64,000 bases of DNA from Odontocerum albicorne (Eukaryota; Arthropoda; Insecta; Trichoptera; Odontoceridae), in assembly GCA_949825065.1 (NCBI GenBank), contig OX463845.1, forward strand, positions 25,460,728-25,524,727, in the 5' to 3' direction. Below the pieces are notes generated by a model. That model saw only the letters and a list, made by a program, of their open reading frames with translations, did not search any database and was not told where the DNA came from. Position numbers and translations under genes: made by a program. Below are positions 22,382-37,560 of the stretch, in pieces (position 1 is the stretch's first letter; every line of letters starts with the position of its first letter).

Positions 22382-23667
22382 TTAGGTCCTTACATATGAA
22401 ATTGGCGTTTTGCCGTACTAGCAACTGTGATCTCAAATATCTTCTCTTTGGTTAGGAATTCCAAATTAAAATTTATACAGCTATTTACTCAAGTATTTGT
22501 GTTTCGAAAATTATAATTCATTTGTTTTTTCCTCAATTATTTTTTTTCTTTGCATCACTCAGTTTACAAAATGGAAAACTTGAAATATCGCGTTATTTAC
22601 GAGTACGAGTTCCACCGTGGCACCAGTGCTGCAGAAACGGCTCGAAGGATTAATGATGTGTATGGCGACGGTACCGCAAAAGAAAACACAGTGCGTTTTT
22701 GGTTCCAACGTTTTCGTTCTGGAAATTTCGACCTGCGGAATAAGCCCCGTGGACGGCCGGAGACCAAAGTTGATAATGAAGAATTGAAGGCTATTGTGGA
22801 AGCGGATCCATCGCAAACCACGTCCGAGTTAGCTGCAGGCTGCGGTGTTAGTGATAAAACTGTTTTAATCCACTTGAAGCAAATTGGGAAGGTGAAAAAG
22901 CTTGAAAGGTGGGTACCTCACGAATTGAGTGAAGCAAATCAACAAACGCGCGTTGACTGCTGCGTTGCATTACTCAACCGGCACAATAATGAAGGGATTT
23001 TTAATCGAATCATTACCTGTGATGAAAAGTGGATCCTGTATGATAATCGGAAGCGCTCATCGCAATGGCTGAACCCTGCCGAACCAGCCAAACCATGCCC
23101 CAAGCGAAAATTGACTCCAAAAAAGTTACTTGTGAGCGTTTGGTGGACTAGTGCTGGTGTCGTTTACTACAGCTTTCTTAAATCTGGCCAGACGATTACG
23201 GCAGATGTCTATTGTCAGCAACTGCAAACCATGATGGAAAAGCTAGCTGCTAAACAACCGAGGCTGGTTAATCGCTCTAGGCCACTGCTGCTTCATGATA
23301 ACGCTAGACCACACACTGCACAACAGACGGCTACCAAATTAGAAGAGCTTCAATTGGAATGTCTAAGACATACACCGTACTCTCCGGACCTTGCCCCAAC
23401 AGATTACTATTTTTTTCGAAATTTGGATAACTTCTTGCAAGGGAAAAAATTCAACTCCGATGGGGCAGTCCAAACCGACTTCAAAGATTTTATTGATTCC
23501 CGTCCGAATGGTTTTTTTAGTAAAGGGATCGATGAACTACCTATGAGATGGCAAAAGTGCATAGATAGCAATGGTACATACGTTGATTAAATAAATATAT
23601 TATATTAAAAAAAAATCAACTTTATGTCCTCCCAAACAAAACGCCAATTTCATATGTAAGGACCTAA
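22382..23667 (+). mobile_element. Full-length mariner transposon, apparently intact
   Basis: The element is 1286 bp, bounded by TA (22380-22381 and 23668-23669). The terminal inverted repeats begin TTAGGTCCTTACATATGAAA and are identical for 31 bp on the two strands. It holds one open transposase gene. Identical termini and an open frame suggest recent insertion, and the element could be mobile or supply enzyme to shorter relatives. Confidence 0.97.
22571..23590 (+). CDS. mariner transposase (D34D, cecropia/Hsmar1-like)
   Basis: This is a cut-and-paste transposase of 339 residues from MENLKYRVI, acting in the nucleus on the element's ends. An upstream Met (22550) would add seven residues. I prefer the inner one because the family usually starts here and the extra residues show no conservation. 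Numbering from the upstream Met: first helix-turn-helix about 12-60, GRPE linker 68-71, second helix-turn-helix about 85-115, and the WVPHEL motif at 121-126. Catalytic residues are D158 (TCDEKWI), D250 (LLHDNARPH) and D285 (YSPDLAPTD), with exactly 34 residues between the last two. Other family blocks are WILYDNRKRSSQWL, LVSVWW and a C-terminal RWQKCIDSNGTY. No stop or frame break was found. Resemblance is closest to the mariner group containing the human Hsmar1/SETMAR transposase domain, judged from recalled motif order. The termini support integrity. Confidence 0.96.
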   Translation: MENLKYRVIYEYEFHRGTSAAETARRINDVYGDGTAKENTVRFWFQRFRSGNFDLRNKPRGRPETKVDNEELKAIVEADPSQTTSELAAGCGVSDKTVLIHLKQIGKVKKLERWVPHELSEANQQTRVDCCVALLNRHNNEGIFNRIITCDEKWILYDNRKRSSQWLNPAEPAKPCPKRKLTPKKLLVSVWWTSAGVVYYSFLKSGQTITADVYCQQLQTMMEKLAAKQPRLVNRSRPLLLHDNARPHTAQQTATKLEELQLECLRHTPYSPDLAPTDYYFFRNLDNFLQGKKFNSDGAVQTDFKDFIDSRPNGFFSKGIDELPMRWQKCIDSNGTYVD

Positions 23668-24294
23668 TAGTAATTATAATTTCATAAGCGTTCATGTTGC
23701 ATTATTACACCTTGTCACACCTACTGAAAGTTGAATAAATGTCCGTGTATAAACAAATATTAACGTGAGCCGTCTCTCCTTGTATACAACATTGGCAGGT
23801 TGTATAAATGCGTATCGTAAAAACATTTTGTGTTGTCGTAAAATTTTATGGTTCTCTTTTTATGGTGATTTTTCCTTCGTTTTAAGGCAAGGGAAAAGTT
23901 AATTTCGACAAAGAAATAGGTATGTCTCAATTAATGTAGGTTAACGGTAAGGTACCGGAATCACTTCAAAGAATACGCTTTTGTTATGCAAATTTAAAAA
24001 AGCGTACTAATTAATGTTATAAATTTATAGCATGAATGTTAATATTGAATTATCCATTGGTTAAAAAAATGTATCCTCCATGTAAGAAAAAGTATTTTCG
24101 TCTTTTAACATTTAATAAAAAGTATATTCAAATTACACAGCTATCTGAACAAAATATCTCTAAAACGTATGGAAGAATACCTCAACAATCAGTGTCTTTT
24201 AGGTATCTTGTTTGATTTATTGATTGCCTTGAGGAAAATATGTATTCTATCAATATATTGTATTAAATTTAACTTTCGTTGTTTACTTGGTAGG
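23668..24294. other. AT-rich DNA, nothing recognised
   Basis: No gene or repeat was identified. Confidence 0.45.
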
Positions 24295-24463
24295 CTTATT
24301 ATATAATAGTAATCTCTTTTAATCAACCAGATGGATGGCAACTATGCCTCAACTAAAAAATTCGACTGGTACCATTTAAAAAAAATGGATTCCAATTGAA
24401 ATCGCGCCGCAAACCACGGACTGGAAGACTAGCGTCTTACCAAGTAGGCAACGGAGGACGTCA
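24295..24463 (-). repeat. tRNA-derived SINE, minus
   Basis: The A-box complement CTTACCAAGTAGGCAACGGA is at the right and GACTGGTACC plus the AATCTCTTTTAATCAACCAG body at the left. The B-box region is worn (GAAATCGCGCCGC). Confidence 0.8.
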
Positions 24464-24529
24464 TCGGTCGGAGATGTATGACAGAAATAGAAATGTAATT
24501 ACATTATGATAAATGTGATATAAAACCGA

Positions 24530-24910
24530 TATGGAAACTTGGGTTATAAAGAGCTTTTTGAAATAGTTTGGCCATGTTGAACGTATTGGTGCCGAAAGAA
24601 GTTTTAATAAATTTTCAATGCTAACATAAGTATGAGTCATGTTAGAGGACGGCCGAGAACAGTTTGTTTGGAGCAAGCAAATAAAATTTTGATATAAGAA
24701 GGTGTATGAAGTACAAGGAATCGTGAGTACAGTAGGGTTAAAAAGAGTTTTTTGGGGTAGTTTCGATATTTAGAACGGATGAAAGATGACTAAATAAATT
24801 TAAGTAAAAATGAGTGCAAATCGGAATAGAGGTGAAGAGGATGGGAAGAAAAAAAGAACGGCCTTTAAAGCAGTGAAGGTAAAAAGTAAGAGTAATTATA
24901 CGAAATATCT
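24530..24910 (+). mobile_element. Two adjacent LINE 3' fragments (family A)
   Basis: Plus-strand pieces resembling the LINE C-terminal motif 'WFGHVERM' occur twice. The first is FGHVERIGAERSFNKFSM at 24568-24625. The second is a more decayed copy starting near 24750 and running into MSANRNRGEEDGKKK at 24810. The second explains most of the 108-codon frame 24810-25136, which I therefore do not call a gene. Both fragments are broken by stops. Confidence 0.65.
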
Positions 24911-25069
24911 AAGAATATGTTTTCATCTTTCCTTCTTTTTGTTAATAATAACAATGGTGATATTTAATTATATTGATAGATATGGATATATCAACTATAG
25001 TGTAAGTGGCCTAACTGCAGTAATATGTAATAAGATAATGCCCATGAAACGGCAAGGAAAAATACAATA

Positions 25070-25667
25070 CAGTAGTCTCCCGAGGAACGCGGGGGATAGT
25101 TCTGAAGCTCCCGCGGATAACGAAATCTGCGGATAGTAGCGAACCCTTTCTAAATTACCCATCTTCTTTTACACAACATTTGTGTAACTTTTGCCGTTTA
25201 GGATGCGACAGAAAAACTAGAACAAATTTATTTCTGTTTTTTGAGAACTTTACAAACATTCTTCCCATAGATTTATTCTTCCCATAGATTCTAGCAACGA
25301 CAGTGAGTGTTTTCTTTACTTTTCGTACCAAGTCAAAATATATATTGCTTTCACTTATTGCAAGCACTTCAAGAAGAACTTGAGTCACAAGTCACATGCA
25401 TTGCGTTTTGAAGGCATAAAGAAGGGTTATTTGACCCCAACCACTTAGTTACTGGGAACGATGCGATCACTACGAGAGACGAGGCGGAGACGCACAATGA
25501 AGCGCGATTGATCACGTGGGTGACTCGAGTTGACTCTTTGGATCTTTGATATACCTGCCTCTATCGTTGATAGCACTGATTCGGTGCAATTTTAAAAAAA
25601 TGCGAGACGTTAACAGCGGATAAGTGAAACCGCGGATACAGATCCTGCTGATAACGAGGAATTGTTA
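25070..25667. mobile_element. Tigger/pogo-like non-autonomous element (candidate)
   Basis: The left end, CAGTAGTCTCCCGAGGAACG, is followed by CCGCGGATAACGAAATCTGC. The right end, read on the minus strand, gives CAATTCCTCGTTATC and then GTATCCGCGGTTTCACTTAT. The shared 'CCGCGGATA...GAAA' design is typical of Tigger-type termini. TA precedes the left end. No transposase is present in the ~600 bp. The terminal match is imperfect, so the exact right border is uncertain. Confidence 0.6.
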
Positions 25668-25689
25668 TATAAAAAAGCGTTATACAATC

Positions 25690-26125
25690 AAAAGTCTTGT
25701 ATGAAGGTAATACTGGGCAACAACTCAATCATAAGAATAGAGATGTTATGTTATCGATTTTTCCATGCTTCGGTGCATTTCAGGAGTAAGCAAGAACAAT
25801 AAAAAGAGAATGTGTATTTGAGAGGTTCTAAAAGTTGCTCCAATATCACTGAAATTGGGAGAGGCTAGGATTCGATGGCCTGGACATGTACAAAGGAAAC
25901 CAGCTAAATATATGGAGAAAAACTAGACACTGAAAAGGGAACGTCCTGGAAATAGAGGAAGATATCGTCCAATGAAGCGATAGAAAAATATCATTACTCA
26001 AGACATAAGTTATCTGAACCTGACTCTGGAAATGTCTTGGATATATCACGATGGAAAGAGGTGACTCGTTGCGCAGACCCCAAATAAATAAGGGAATACG
26101 AAGGTGATGATGATTGTGATATAAC
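25690..26125 (+). mobile_element. LINE 3' end fragment (family C)
   Basis: Across frameshifts the plus strand reads KVAPISLKLGEARIRWPGHV, then ERPGNRGRYRP, then SYLNLTLEMS and a terminal 'VTRCADPK' block. This is the usual LINE C-terminal order 'RW.GHV..., GR.R.RP, ..., DR..W'. It aligns in DNA with 58075-58525 (shared GGGCAACAACT, TTGAAATCGAG-type and ATCTGAACCTGACTCT blocks). It ends in GGTGATGATGATTG, a short simple tail. Confidence 0.75.
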
Positions 26126-27124
26126 ATACAACCAATTTTACGCTTGATACCATTTTAATGCCAAAAAGTACCCGGGACGATTGAAAAATTTCTTGTTATT
26201 TTCGAAGCGAAAAAAAAAAGCATGTGATAATTTAATATAAAAGAATTCCAATAAACTATATATGCATAGAAATTATAAAGCTTCTTTTCAAGTTTTCGTC
26301 AAAGGTGCCAATATTTCCCGAATTATATTTTTCCGCCTGAAAGGTTTCCAGTACAAACACCCTCTGAGGAAATTGCTTTTGAAGAAAATAAATATTGGCT
26401 GTGAGTCCCCCTCACACCACGGCCCGATGGGGAGGTAGGTACGGTGGTAAGGTGGTACTACGCGCCCCTTGAGGCTCGAGGGTTCTCAGGACACACCTTA
26501 AAGATCCCTGCAAAGCTTCCCCTAACACCACTTCCAAATCTTTTGGGATGCTAGAGGTCTCATACAAGAGCCTCAACTCCGGTAATAAAAGGAATCAAGT
26601 GTTTTGAAAAATAATATTATCCTGCAGACGACATCCTGAAGGCGTAAACAAACGCCAAAGATAGCGTCCCATCGATTCTAGGATATACATACAAAGCTAT
26701 TTTTGTAAAAAAAAGAACCATTCGCTTACAGTACTCAAGCACTTCTACTCCTGTTACACTAAATATAATTTATATTTAATCTTAATATTGCACATTGATA
26801 TATGTTTCGTATTAAGTGATATTCAAATTTGTGTCATAGTGTTTCGTATTAAAATATATATCATCATATTAAGATGTGTTTATTGAGTAATATTTATTAT
26901 CAATATGTAGCTTTAAAAGAGTTTTAATTTTGAGAAAATATTTTTTTGTTGTTTTTTCTGTGTCGTATTTGTCCCTACATGTTGGCCACCTAGATTGCGT
27001 TAACTGAACAGAAAGTTGGTATCATTGACTAATTTTAAAATTAAAAACCGCGTTATATGGTATTATATCAATAAATGATTTAAATGCTCTTTGCATGCTT
27101 ATTCTATTGTATTATCCTTCCATG
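26126..27124. other. Intergenic DNA with GC-richer block 26395-26690
   Basis: The block from about 26395 to 26690 (for example CCTCACACCACGGCCCGATG) is unlike the AT-rich flanks and lacks an open frame. It may be the 5' part of an unrecognised retroelement. The remainder is featureless. Confidence 0.4.
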
Positions 27125-27270
27125 ATTTATTGTAACATGATAATCTCTCTCAACCAGAAAGATTTTGAGATGGTCTTAAGTGAAAACTCGGCTGAAAAAC
27201 TTCTATAAAAATTAAAACTATAACCTCTAGTTGAAGACAGAAGTTTTACAAACCAGGTCACGGAGGATGT
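27125..27270 (-). repeat. tRNA-derived SINE, minus
   Basis: The A-box complement ACAAACCAGGTCACGGAGGA is at the right and TAATCTCTCTCAACCAGAAA at the left. The B-box region is worn. Confidence 0.75.
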
Positions 27271-27682
27271 CTAGCCAAAAATATCAATAGTAATATATAG
27301 TATGTGTTACGAGTCTAATCGTCAACTATTTGGCAATTTGTATATGAACATAAAACTGATCAAAGTAAATCTTAAATTCAGGGCTAATGAATGAACTTAT
27401 ATGCTTTGACTTGGTTTGAGCATTGTTATCGAAATATTATATTACGGACAAATATTTGATGAAAGATTGAGAAAACACATCAACAATAAATACAAATATG
27501 AGTAAGAGACGTGGAAAAAAACCGTAGAAATTATAGTCATACAAAAAAGAAGATTTCGAAAAAAATATGTATAATACTTGTGAATCAGAAAAATAAAAGA
27601 TCTGCAAAAATATAGAAGGAAGAAATAAAGGTCATAGCGCGATTGAAAATTAATTATATAGTTTGTTATATACTATCGTCTG

Positions 27683-27960
27683 AGACGACCTCCGTTATCT
27701 TATTGGAAAGACGATTTCCAATGGTACCCGACAAAAAGTATTAATATAAAAGGGTGTCAGTACGATAATAACAGTCACACGGGGTAGACATACGCAAACG
27801 GTGTAAGCTCTTCACCTTAACTAGTTCCGTGTCTACTCCAGTGGTTCTAATTCTGAAGACTTGATTAATGGGGTCGATAAAAATGTTGTCTCCCAGTCAT
27901 GCTCTTCAATTTGTCTTTGATCCGAATGCATAGTCCGACCTCGACACTAAATAAATACTT
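27683..27960 (+). repeat. SINE with alternative 3' body (type B)
   Basis: A worn tRNA head (GACGACCTCCGTTATCTTAT) is joined to a different body: ACAGTCACACGGGGTAGACA, then CCGTGTCTACTCCAGTGGTT, then TGTTGTCTCCCAGTCATGCT. The same body is found at 51350-51690 with a clear head and at 49550-49735 without one. Confidence 0.7.
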
Positions 27961-28184
27961 AATAATAACCATTTTTTTAATATAAAGAAACTAGTATTTA
28001 AAGTTAAAAATCATACAAATTTGTCGTAACTTCTTTAAATGAAGAAGTCGTAGGGTTTCATTCCTCTACTTTAAAGTTTGAAGCGTATAAAGTCCGACGC
28101 AAATACAAATAATGAATACTAAAAGTTAAAACTTATAATTAAAGCCGGACTATGAATTTGAGCTTAATATCCAAACAAATGTAT

Positions 28185-28345
28185 GATACAGGCAAAAGCC
28201 TAGTTTACTGGGGATACGACAAATGAAAGGCAACAAACCCAGATCCATTAAAATTATATGTCCAAATCAAATTACCTGTTGTTTTTTCTCAAATTGTGTA
28301 TATTTCTTGTCATGTGTAATAATAATAATAATAATAATAATAATA
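28185..28345 (+). repeat. Dispersed retroposon-like repeat with (TAA)n tail
   Basis: Blocks ACGACAAATGAAAGGCAACA and TTTCTTGTCAT are shared with 63045-63200 in the same order and spacing. This copy ends in (TAA)n at 28318-28345, the other in AAATAAATAAATA. A simple A/T-rich tail suggests retroposition. The family is not recognised. Confidence 0.75.
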
Positions 28346-29371
28346 TTCCGAAATTTTATAATGAAAAACAAATTCGTCGGAAGAAATATTTAACTCTCAT
28401 GATGGGTAGTTTAAAAGATTAAAGTTGCTACAACCAAGATGTGAAGAACTTTATTCGAGCTCTGGATAGATGTCTACAAAGTGTTTATAATTTTTGTAAT
28501 ATCAATATTGAATTTCTTCAAAGGCGAGTCACAGGAGACGGAAATTATAAAATAAGCCGAATCATTTCCAATGGAACTGTTTTCCGCGAAATGGAAGTAA
28601 GAATAAGCATGAGAAAATATCTTATTGAAAAGGTGTATTGACTTCTCGAGAAATTAAATTTCCCCGAAGAAAGAATTGAGATTTAAGAATTCTATTGAAA
28701 TTTATTTATGCAAGTTTCAATTGAGGAAAATAATTTTCAGTCGGTGAATTCACACACCACTTAGTTTACTAAGTAAGATCATGTTGAATGTGTTTTTTTC
28801 AAATAATTTTTACTATCAGTAATACAAAATTTACAATTTACTTATATTTATGAAAAGGTAACCGTTGAGCATAAGTTTACATCAATGTATAAAAAAAAAC
28901 ATTTTGTTGATATAGGGCAAGGCTCAAGGTCATATACTACCACCACATAGTCAGGCGATGATACAGTTTAAATTTGAAACCTTTATCTTAGTAGTATGTC
29001 AATTAAAATCGATAGAAGACGTGTTGTTTCGTTATGTTTTGTAATGTTAAAAATGGTATATTACGGAGATATCCGTTTATTCAAAAAGAAGGTAAACGTC
29101 CAGCAGAAATAAAACGTCATTTAATTTCTGCCAGAGATTTCTCTTCTTTTGAAAAAAACACCTGATTGACCTGGCCGGTGTGGTATATGCCCATATAAGC
29201 TCTAACTTGTTTAAAGTTTGAACCTAAGTTGTATCAAGCCATATCTACATTGATTAAATCTTAATGAATTGACAAATAGTCATTTAACTTGGTTAAACAG
29301 TCATTAAAAGTAAAAAATCTTTGAATCTCCCTGTAGAGTGTAAAATAATAAGTAATTTTCATACTTTATAA
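28346..29371. other. AT-rich DNA, no supported gene
   Basis: The frame 28441-28641 (66 codons) has no recognised features. Nothing else is seen. Confidence 0.4.
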
Positions 29372-29500
29372 AAAAAAAATTTTTTTTCATTCAACATAAA
29401 AACTTGTATGAAAACTTTGAGGCCGATGATCGGCCCCGTGGGATTTTTCGCATACACCAGTTAGAGCCGATAATCGGCCCCGTGGGATTAAAAGGGTTAA
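29372..29500. mobile_element. Candidate piggyBac-type terminus
   Basis: The segment ends in TTAA (29497-29500). Read inward on the minus strand it gives TTAACCCTTTTAATCCC, the usual form of a piggyBac end (TTAA followed by CCC). Inside lie two copies of the palindromic block GCCGATNATCGGCCCCGTGG about 44 bp apart, like the subterminal repeats of such elements. No second end or transposase was found, so this is a solo or truncated end. Confidence 0.5.
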
Positions 29501-33482
<3,982 letters not shown>

Positions 33483-33702
33483 TCGTATCGTTCGTTGAAA
33501 GAGATTGCCCCATCGCAATAAACTCGCCATATTAAACACTATACCATGAAATGTTAAATAAATAAAATAAAAATGTTAAGGTGGCTTAAAGTGAAAACAT
33601 AATTGAAACTCTTTTTAAAAATGATTCCAATGGAGATTAAACCCATAATTTGAGGATAAAGCGACATGCATTTTACCAACTAGGTCATGGAGCTCTTTAA
33701 AG
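33483..33702 (-). repeat. SINE copy, minus, beside a plus-oriented SINE tail
   Basis: On the left, GTTGAAAGAGATTGCC and CGCAATAAACTCGCC are a plus-oriented SINE tail ending TTAAATAAATAAAA (33483-33565). On the right is a minus-oriented head with A-box complement TTTTACCAACTAGGTCATGG (about 33600-33702). Two insertions have met end to end. Confidence 0.7.
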
Positions 33703-34338
33703 TTTAAACAATTGAAAGACGAAAATCATTAGCAATCATAAATTTCCATCCAGAAAATATTACAAAGCAGAATTTTAACCCCTAAGCTCTGTTTACGATC
33801 AGTTTAGGAAAATAGTATCTAATGGAATTCAACCAAAATCTCGTACTCGTATCTCGGGTCATATGTTATATAATATTTAAATGTTGAATTGCCACTTTTA
33901 AATTAACTCTCTTTTAATTAATTATAAATTTGTTTAAAATACTTTTGGGGTAGATAATTTACCCAGCTAAGAAAGCTTTACAATCGCTTGTTCTTTGGAT
34001 AAATATATTTATGGATAATTTTTGTTTTAAGAGTTAAATACTAAGCATTCAAAAACCTCTTATGTATCCAGCTCGAAATACCAAAATGTTAATCGGGCAC
34101 TATAGTCACTAGACTACTGACATCAATCGACCTTTCCATTTATTAAAACCATACATGTCTTTTTCATAATGAAAAACGACCATATTTCAGTAAATAAACT
34201 TATAGTAGATTGAGCTCCTTTATAGACTTTATTTATACAATATAACAGCCATTTCGTAAGGATCGATGAGTTATCATCGCTGCTTTTAATGTACTGTTTT
34301 ATATTGCGTTACATAAAGTACCACTTAACATATTTATT
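33703..34338. other. AT-rich DNA, nothing recognised
   Basis: No gene or repeat was identified. Confidence 0.45.
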
Positions 34339-34502
34339 ACCATGTAGAAATCCCTTTCAACCAAGTAGAAAGACGTTAAGCAAACTTTGAGTAAAAACCA
34401 GACTGAAACCCTTTTTTAAAAACTTGGGTACCAACAGGAATCAAATACGCAACCTCGGATTGGAAGGCAGTCGTCTTATCAACTAGGTCACGGAGGTTGT
34501 CT
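34339..34502 (-). repeat. tRNA-derived SINE, minus, well preserved
   Basis: The A-box complement CTTATCAACTAGGTCACGGA, the B-box region GGAATCAAATACGCAACC, and the GGGTACCAACAGG and GAGTAAAAACCAGACTGAAA body blocks are all present. Confidence 0.85.
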
Positions 34503-35958
34503 TATTATTTTTTGAGTTTTATGAGTTAATGTTTTCTTATGTTGTGTATATTTTCTGATGTGATTGGGTGGAACCTGTATCGATAATAAATTAAAAAAGA
34601 ATTTCATGCACCATAAACAAATCCGCGATACAAGAGATTTTTTTCTAGAGATGTCACATCTCAGGTGGTCTTTTGATTTTATACAGTACTATTCAGCTCA
34701 GAATAGTCGTATATTCAGAGACCCTACCCTACTTTGAGATGGAAACAGTTGATTCTGAGTTCGTCTCGAGAGTTGCTCTCGCTTGTGATTTTTTCCATTC
34801 CCTTTGAGCTTCTGAAACACCGCTTGTTCTCCCCGCTGCAATTGTCTCCCATCCCGCGCCGTTCCCGCCGCGGATGAGGGGTTTCATTTTTTTCCCTTTG
34901 ACGGCACATATCGTCTTGCTAATTAAAAAAGAAATTACAATCTTCAAAATCCTAATAAGCCATGATGAAAGCTTTACCCGGGGCTGCAACCCTTGAAGTC
35001 TTATCATTATTCTTGATTATGTGATGAGCTGAGCGGAAGTGGATGGATCTTTGTAATTAGCCAGTATCAGCGATGACTTCCGGAACTCATCGCTTTGAGT
35101 TTTTTCTTAATTTATTTTTATACAAAAGCCTGAAAAAAATAAAAAAAATAAATATGATTTTAATCATTAATTTAATTCTTTTAATCTTCAATGCCCTGAT
35201 TTTTTTATTAAATTTAAATTATCGATTTTTACTATCGAAAGGTCTAAATATTAATATTTTCAATAATTTTGTATGATTTAAATTTTTTTTTGTTTAATTT
35301 GTTCCTAATCAATCTAAACGACATCGTTAAATTTGTAGCGATAAAATATATTATTTTATTTCGTAATAAGACCGAGTAAAACTTTTAGTGTGATTAATTA
35401 TTTTTTCTCCTTTTATTTTTATGATTTAAAAAAAACTTGACTTAATTGAAGAGCCTCGATCTTTTCCTTGGATCAATCAATATACCACATACACCTCCGA
35501 TAGAATATGACAAATATGACACCAGTTTGGCCTAAACAGTTGCTTTTGTAGGAAACTAAGATCAGTCCGTCATAAGAGAGTCTCAAGAGCAATGTTTAAA
35601 CATGTGTTATGGAAATTAATGTAATTAGAGAAATAAAAAAAAATACATAATGAAAAATAAATATATTGATAAATTTGTTGAAAAAGAAGAGTACTTAGTT
35701 GATATTTTAAAATAATCATAATATAAAAACGATTATTTTTTCTACTTACAAAATCTGAATAATTGCTATTAAATCAATTTAAATACGTAAATCATGTCAG
35801 TTAAGTTAGCACATTGGTTTTGGGTTACAAGTCTCTTACCGACCTGATCAGTTTGTTAGTAAAACATATTGAGATACTCGGAGAGATATCTAAAGAATTA
35901 AGCCCTATTTATGAAGCAAGTTGATAATATCGATAAGGTGATAATGACGAATAAACAC
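34503..35958. other. Intergenic DNA with GC-rich patch at 34730-34990
   Basis: The GC-rich patch holds a 92-codon minus-strand frame (34729-35007) whose middle, 'GAGWETIAAG..SGVSEAQREWKK', faintly resembles the Myb/SANT-like domains found beside Harbinger transposons. The match is too weak to call. The rest is AT-rich without features. Confidence 0.3.
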
Positions 35959-36137
35959 CTTCGTCGCATTGTTGGTAAGATTCCTGTCTTTTAGCTCGGC
36001 GGTTGTAGGTTCGATGCCCCTTGGTAACCGATTTAAAAAAAAAAGGTTCCGGTCTGGTTACTTAATAAATAAATGATTGACAATAAACCCTTTCAAATTG
36101 TACTGTATCCGAAAGTGTTATAAAATATAATACAATG
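35959..36137 (+). repeat. tRNA-derived SINE, plus
   Basis: The A box GCATTGTTGGTAAGATTCC, the B box AGGTTCGATGCCCCTTGGTA and the linker GGTTCCGGTCTGGTTACTTA are present. The 3' end is GAAAGTGTTATAAAATATAA. Confidence 0.85.
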
Positions 36138-37560
36138 TTCTCTGCAAATACAAAAAAAATCATTTCTAAATTAATATAACTGTATTTTTCTCGATATTTT
36201 GAAATAAAATTCACATAAATTTGTTTCACTTATCTAAAAATACTCATACCTACGAGTACATATATTTTACGAAAATACCTGGAACAGCTTAATAAAAAGT
36301 TTGGAGTGTTTTTGAGTAGTTTCGCAAACTATTTCCGTGAAAAGTACATAGTTCGTCAACTCGATTAAATTATCTTTGAGGTTAAGGGACGGGGGATGGA
36401 AATGCTTTTCTCAAAACTTCATCAATAAACGTCTCGAGTAAGTAGTTATGAAACATTATGCAAAGTACTTCAGAAATTTACGATGGAAAATTTAGTAGAG
36501 AGAAAAATATAATTTATCGAAGATTCCCTAGTGTAGGTGTTATGGGATTCTTGTACATTATCTGTAAGCAATCATATTTGGAAAATGATTTGTACTCGTT
36601 CACAGTGGCGTTCTTGATTTAAATACAATATATAAAATAAATAAGATTTATTTTCAGAAAACAATTTCAATCGTCTCTTAAATATATTTATTTTATACTC
36701 AATTTTGTAAATATACTAAATAAAAAATAAACACATCAATGACAGCGCCAGTGTTTAATGATAATCATCTCCCAATGGAATCCGTTATCCTGAGTTTGAT
36801 TTCTGACAGATTCTCGCCACGCAATGTTTTGTTTTTTTAATATTCCCAATAATTTTGTGTATTCTGATCGTTTTAGATTTTACTTCTCCTTGACATCAGT
36901 AGGTCATGCTAGATTTGTCAAGACTTAATACATGTTGAAATGAATACTTTAAAAAAATAAGCGCACGAACACTAAAAATCCCGGGTGTGGATGAAATCTT
37001 TAACGAACTCGAAGAAGACTCGTGATGATATCACGTGGCTCAGTAATTTAAATAACGAGTTAAATAATACATTTTATACATTTCGCTTCTAACGGAAGGT
37101 TTCTATGAAGTGAATGAAAAATGGAATCAATGAAAAAAAAATGCTAATCGGAGATAATGCCTATTACTCTTAAATAGCTTGTTTTGCCTATATCACTAAT
37201 TTAAACATTTTTTCGAACATATTTTACTAGAACTAACAGTTCGATAAGCTGTTGAATTCAGGTCTGAATCTTAAGAGAGGCTAAAATCGGTTTAAGTATC
37301 TGATATTTTATTTTAATAACCGGTGCACGTGAACAAATGGAAACTGGCTGAATATCACAATACACTAAATATTCTAAAAATCTTAATTTTCTTCTGGTAT
37401 TCGTATGAAAAGTGAACAGGTTTATAACTGACAATTTCAAAAACTTATTCCATTTTAATATTTTTTCTTTTGAACGGTCTTGAAACTTTGTTCCATTAAG
37501 AAAAAAACTCGTTTTAAAATTTAGTGCGTTTTCCTGAGATATAATACAAATCTACATTTA
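36138..37560. other. AT-rich DNA, nothing recognised
   Basis: No gene or repeat terminus was identified. A possible worn SINE head near 36745-36830 is too weak to call. Confidence 0.4.

Noticed and set aside
22559..22821. Minus-strand frames of 74-85 codons
   Set aside because: Antisense shadows of the intact mariner transposase.
24810..25136. 108-codon plus-strand frame with a hydrophobic segment
   Set aside because: Its start (MSANRNRGEEDGKKK) lines up with the decayed LINE C-terminal 'GRGRPR' region and its end runs into the Tigger-like terminus, so it is repeat-derived.
28318..28345. (TAA)n run as a possible CRISPR-like or regulatory array
   Set aside because: It is a simple microsatellite forming the tail of a retroposon-like repeat; no CRISPR array exists in the window.
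29372..29390. A9T9 palindrome as a transcription terminator
   Set aside because: Simple AT-rich palindromes are expected here and there is no gene upstream in either direction.
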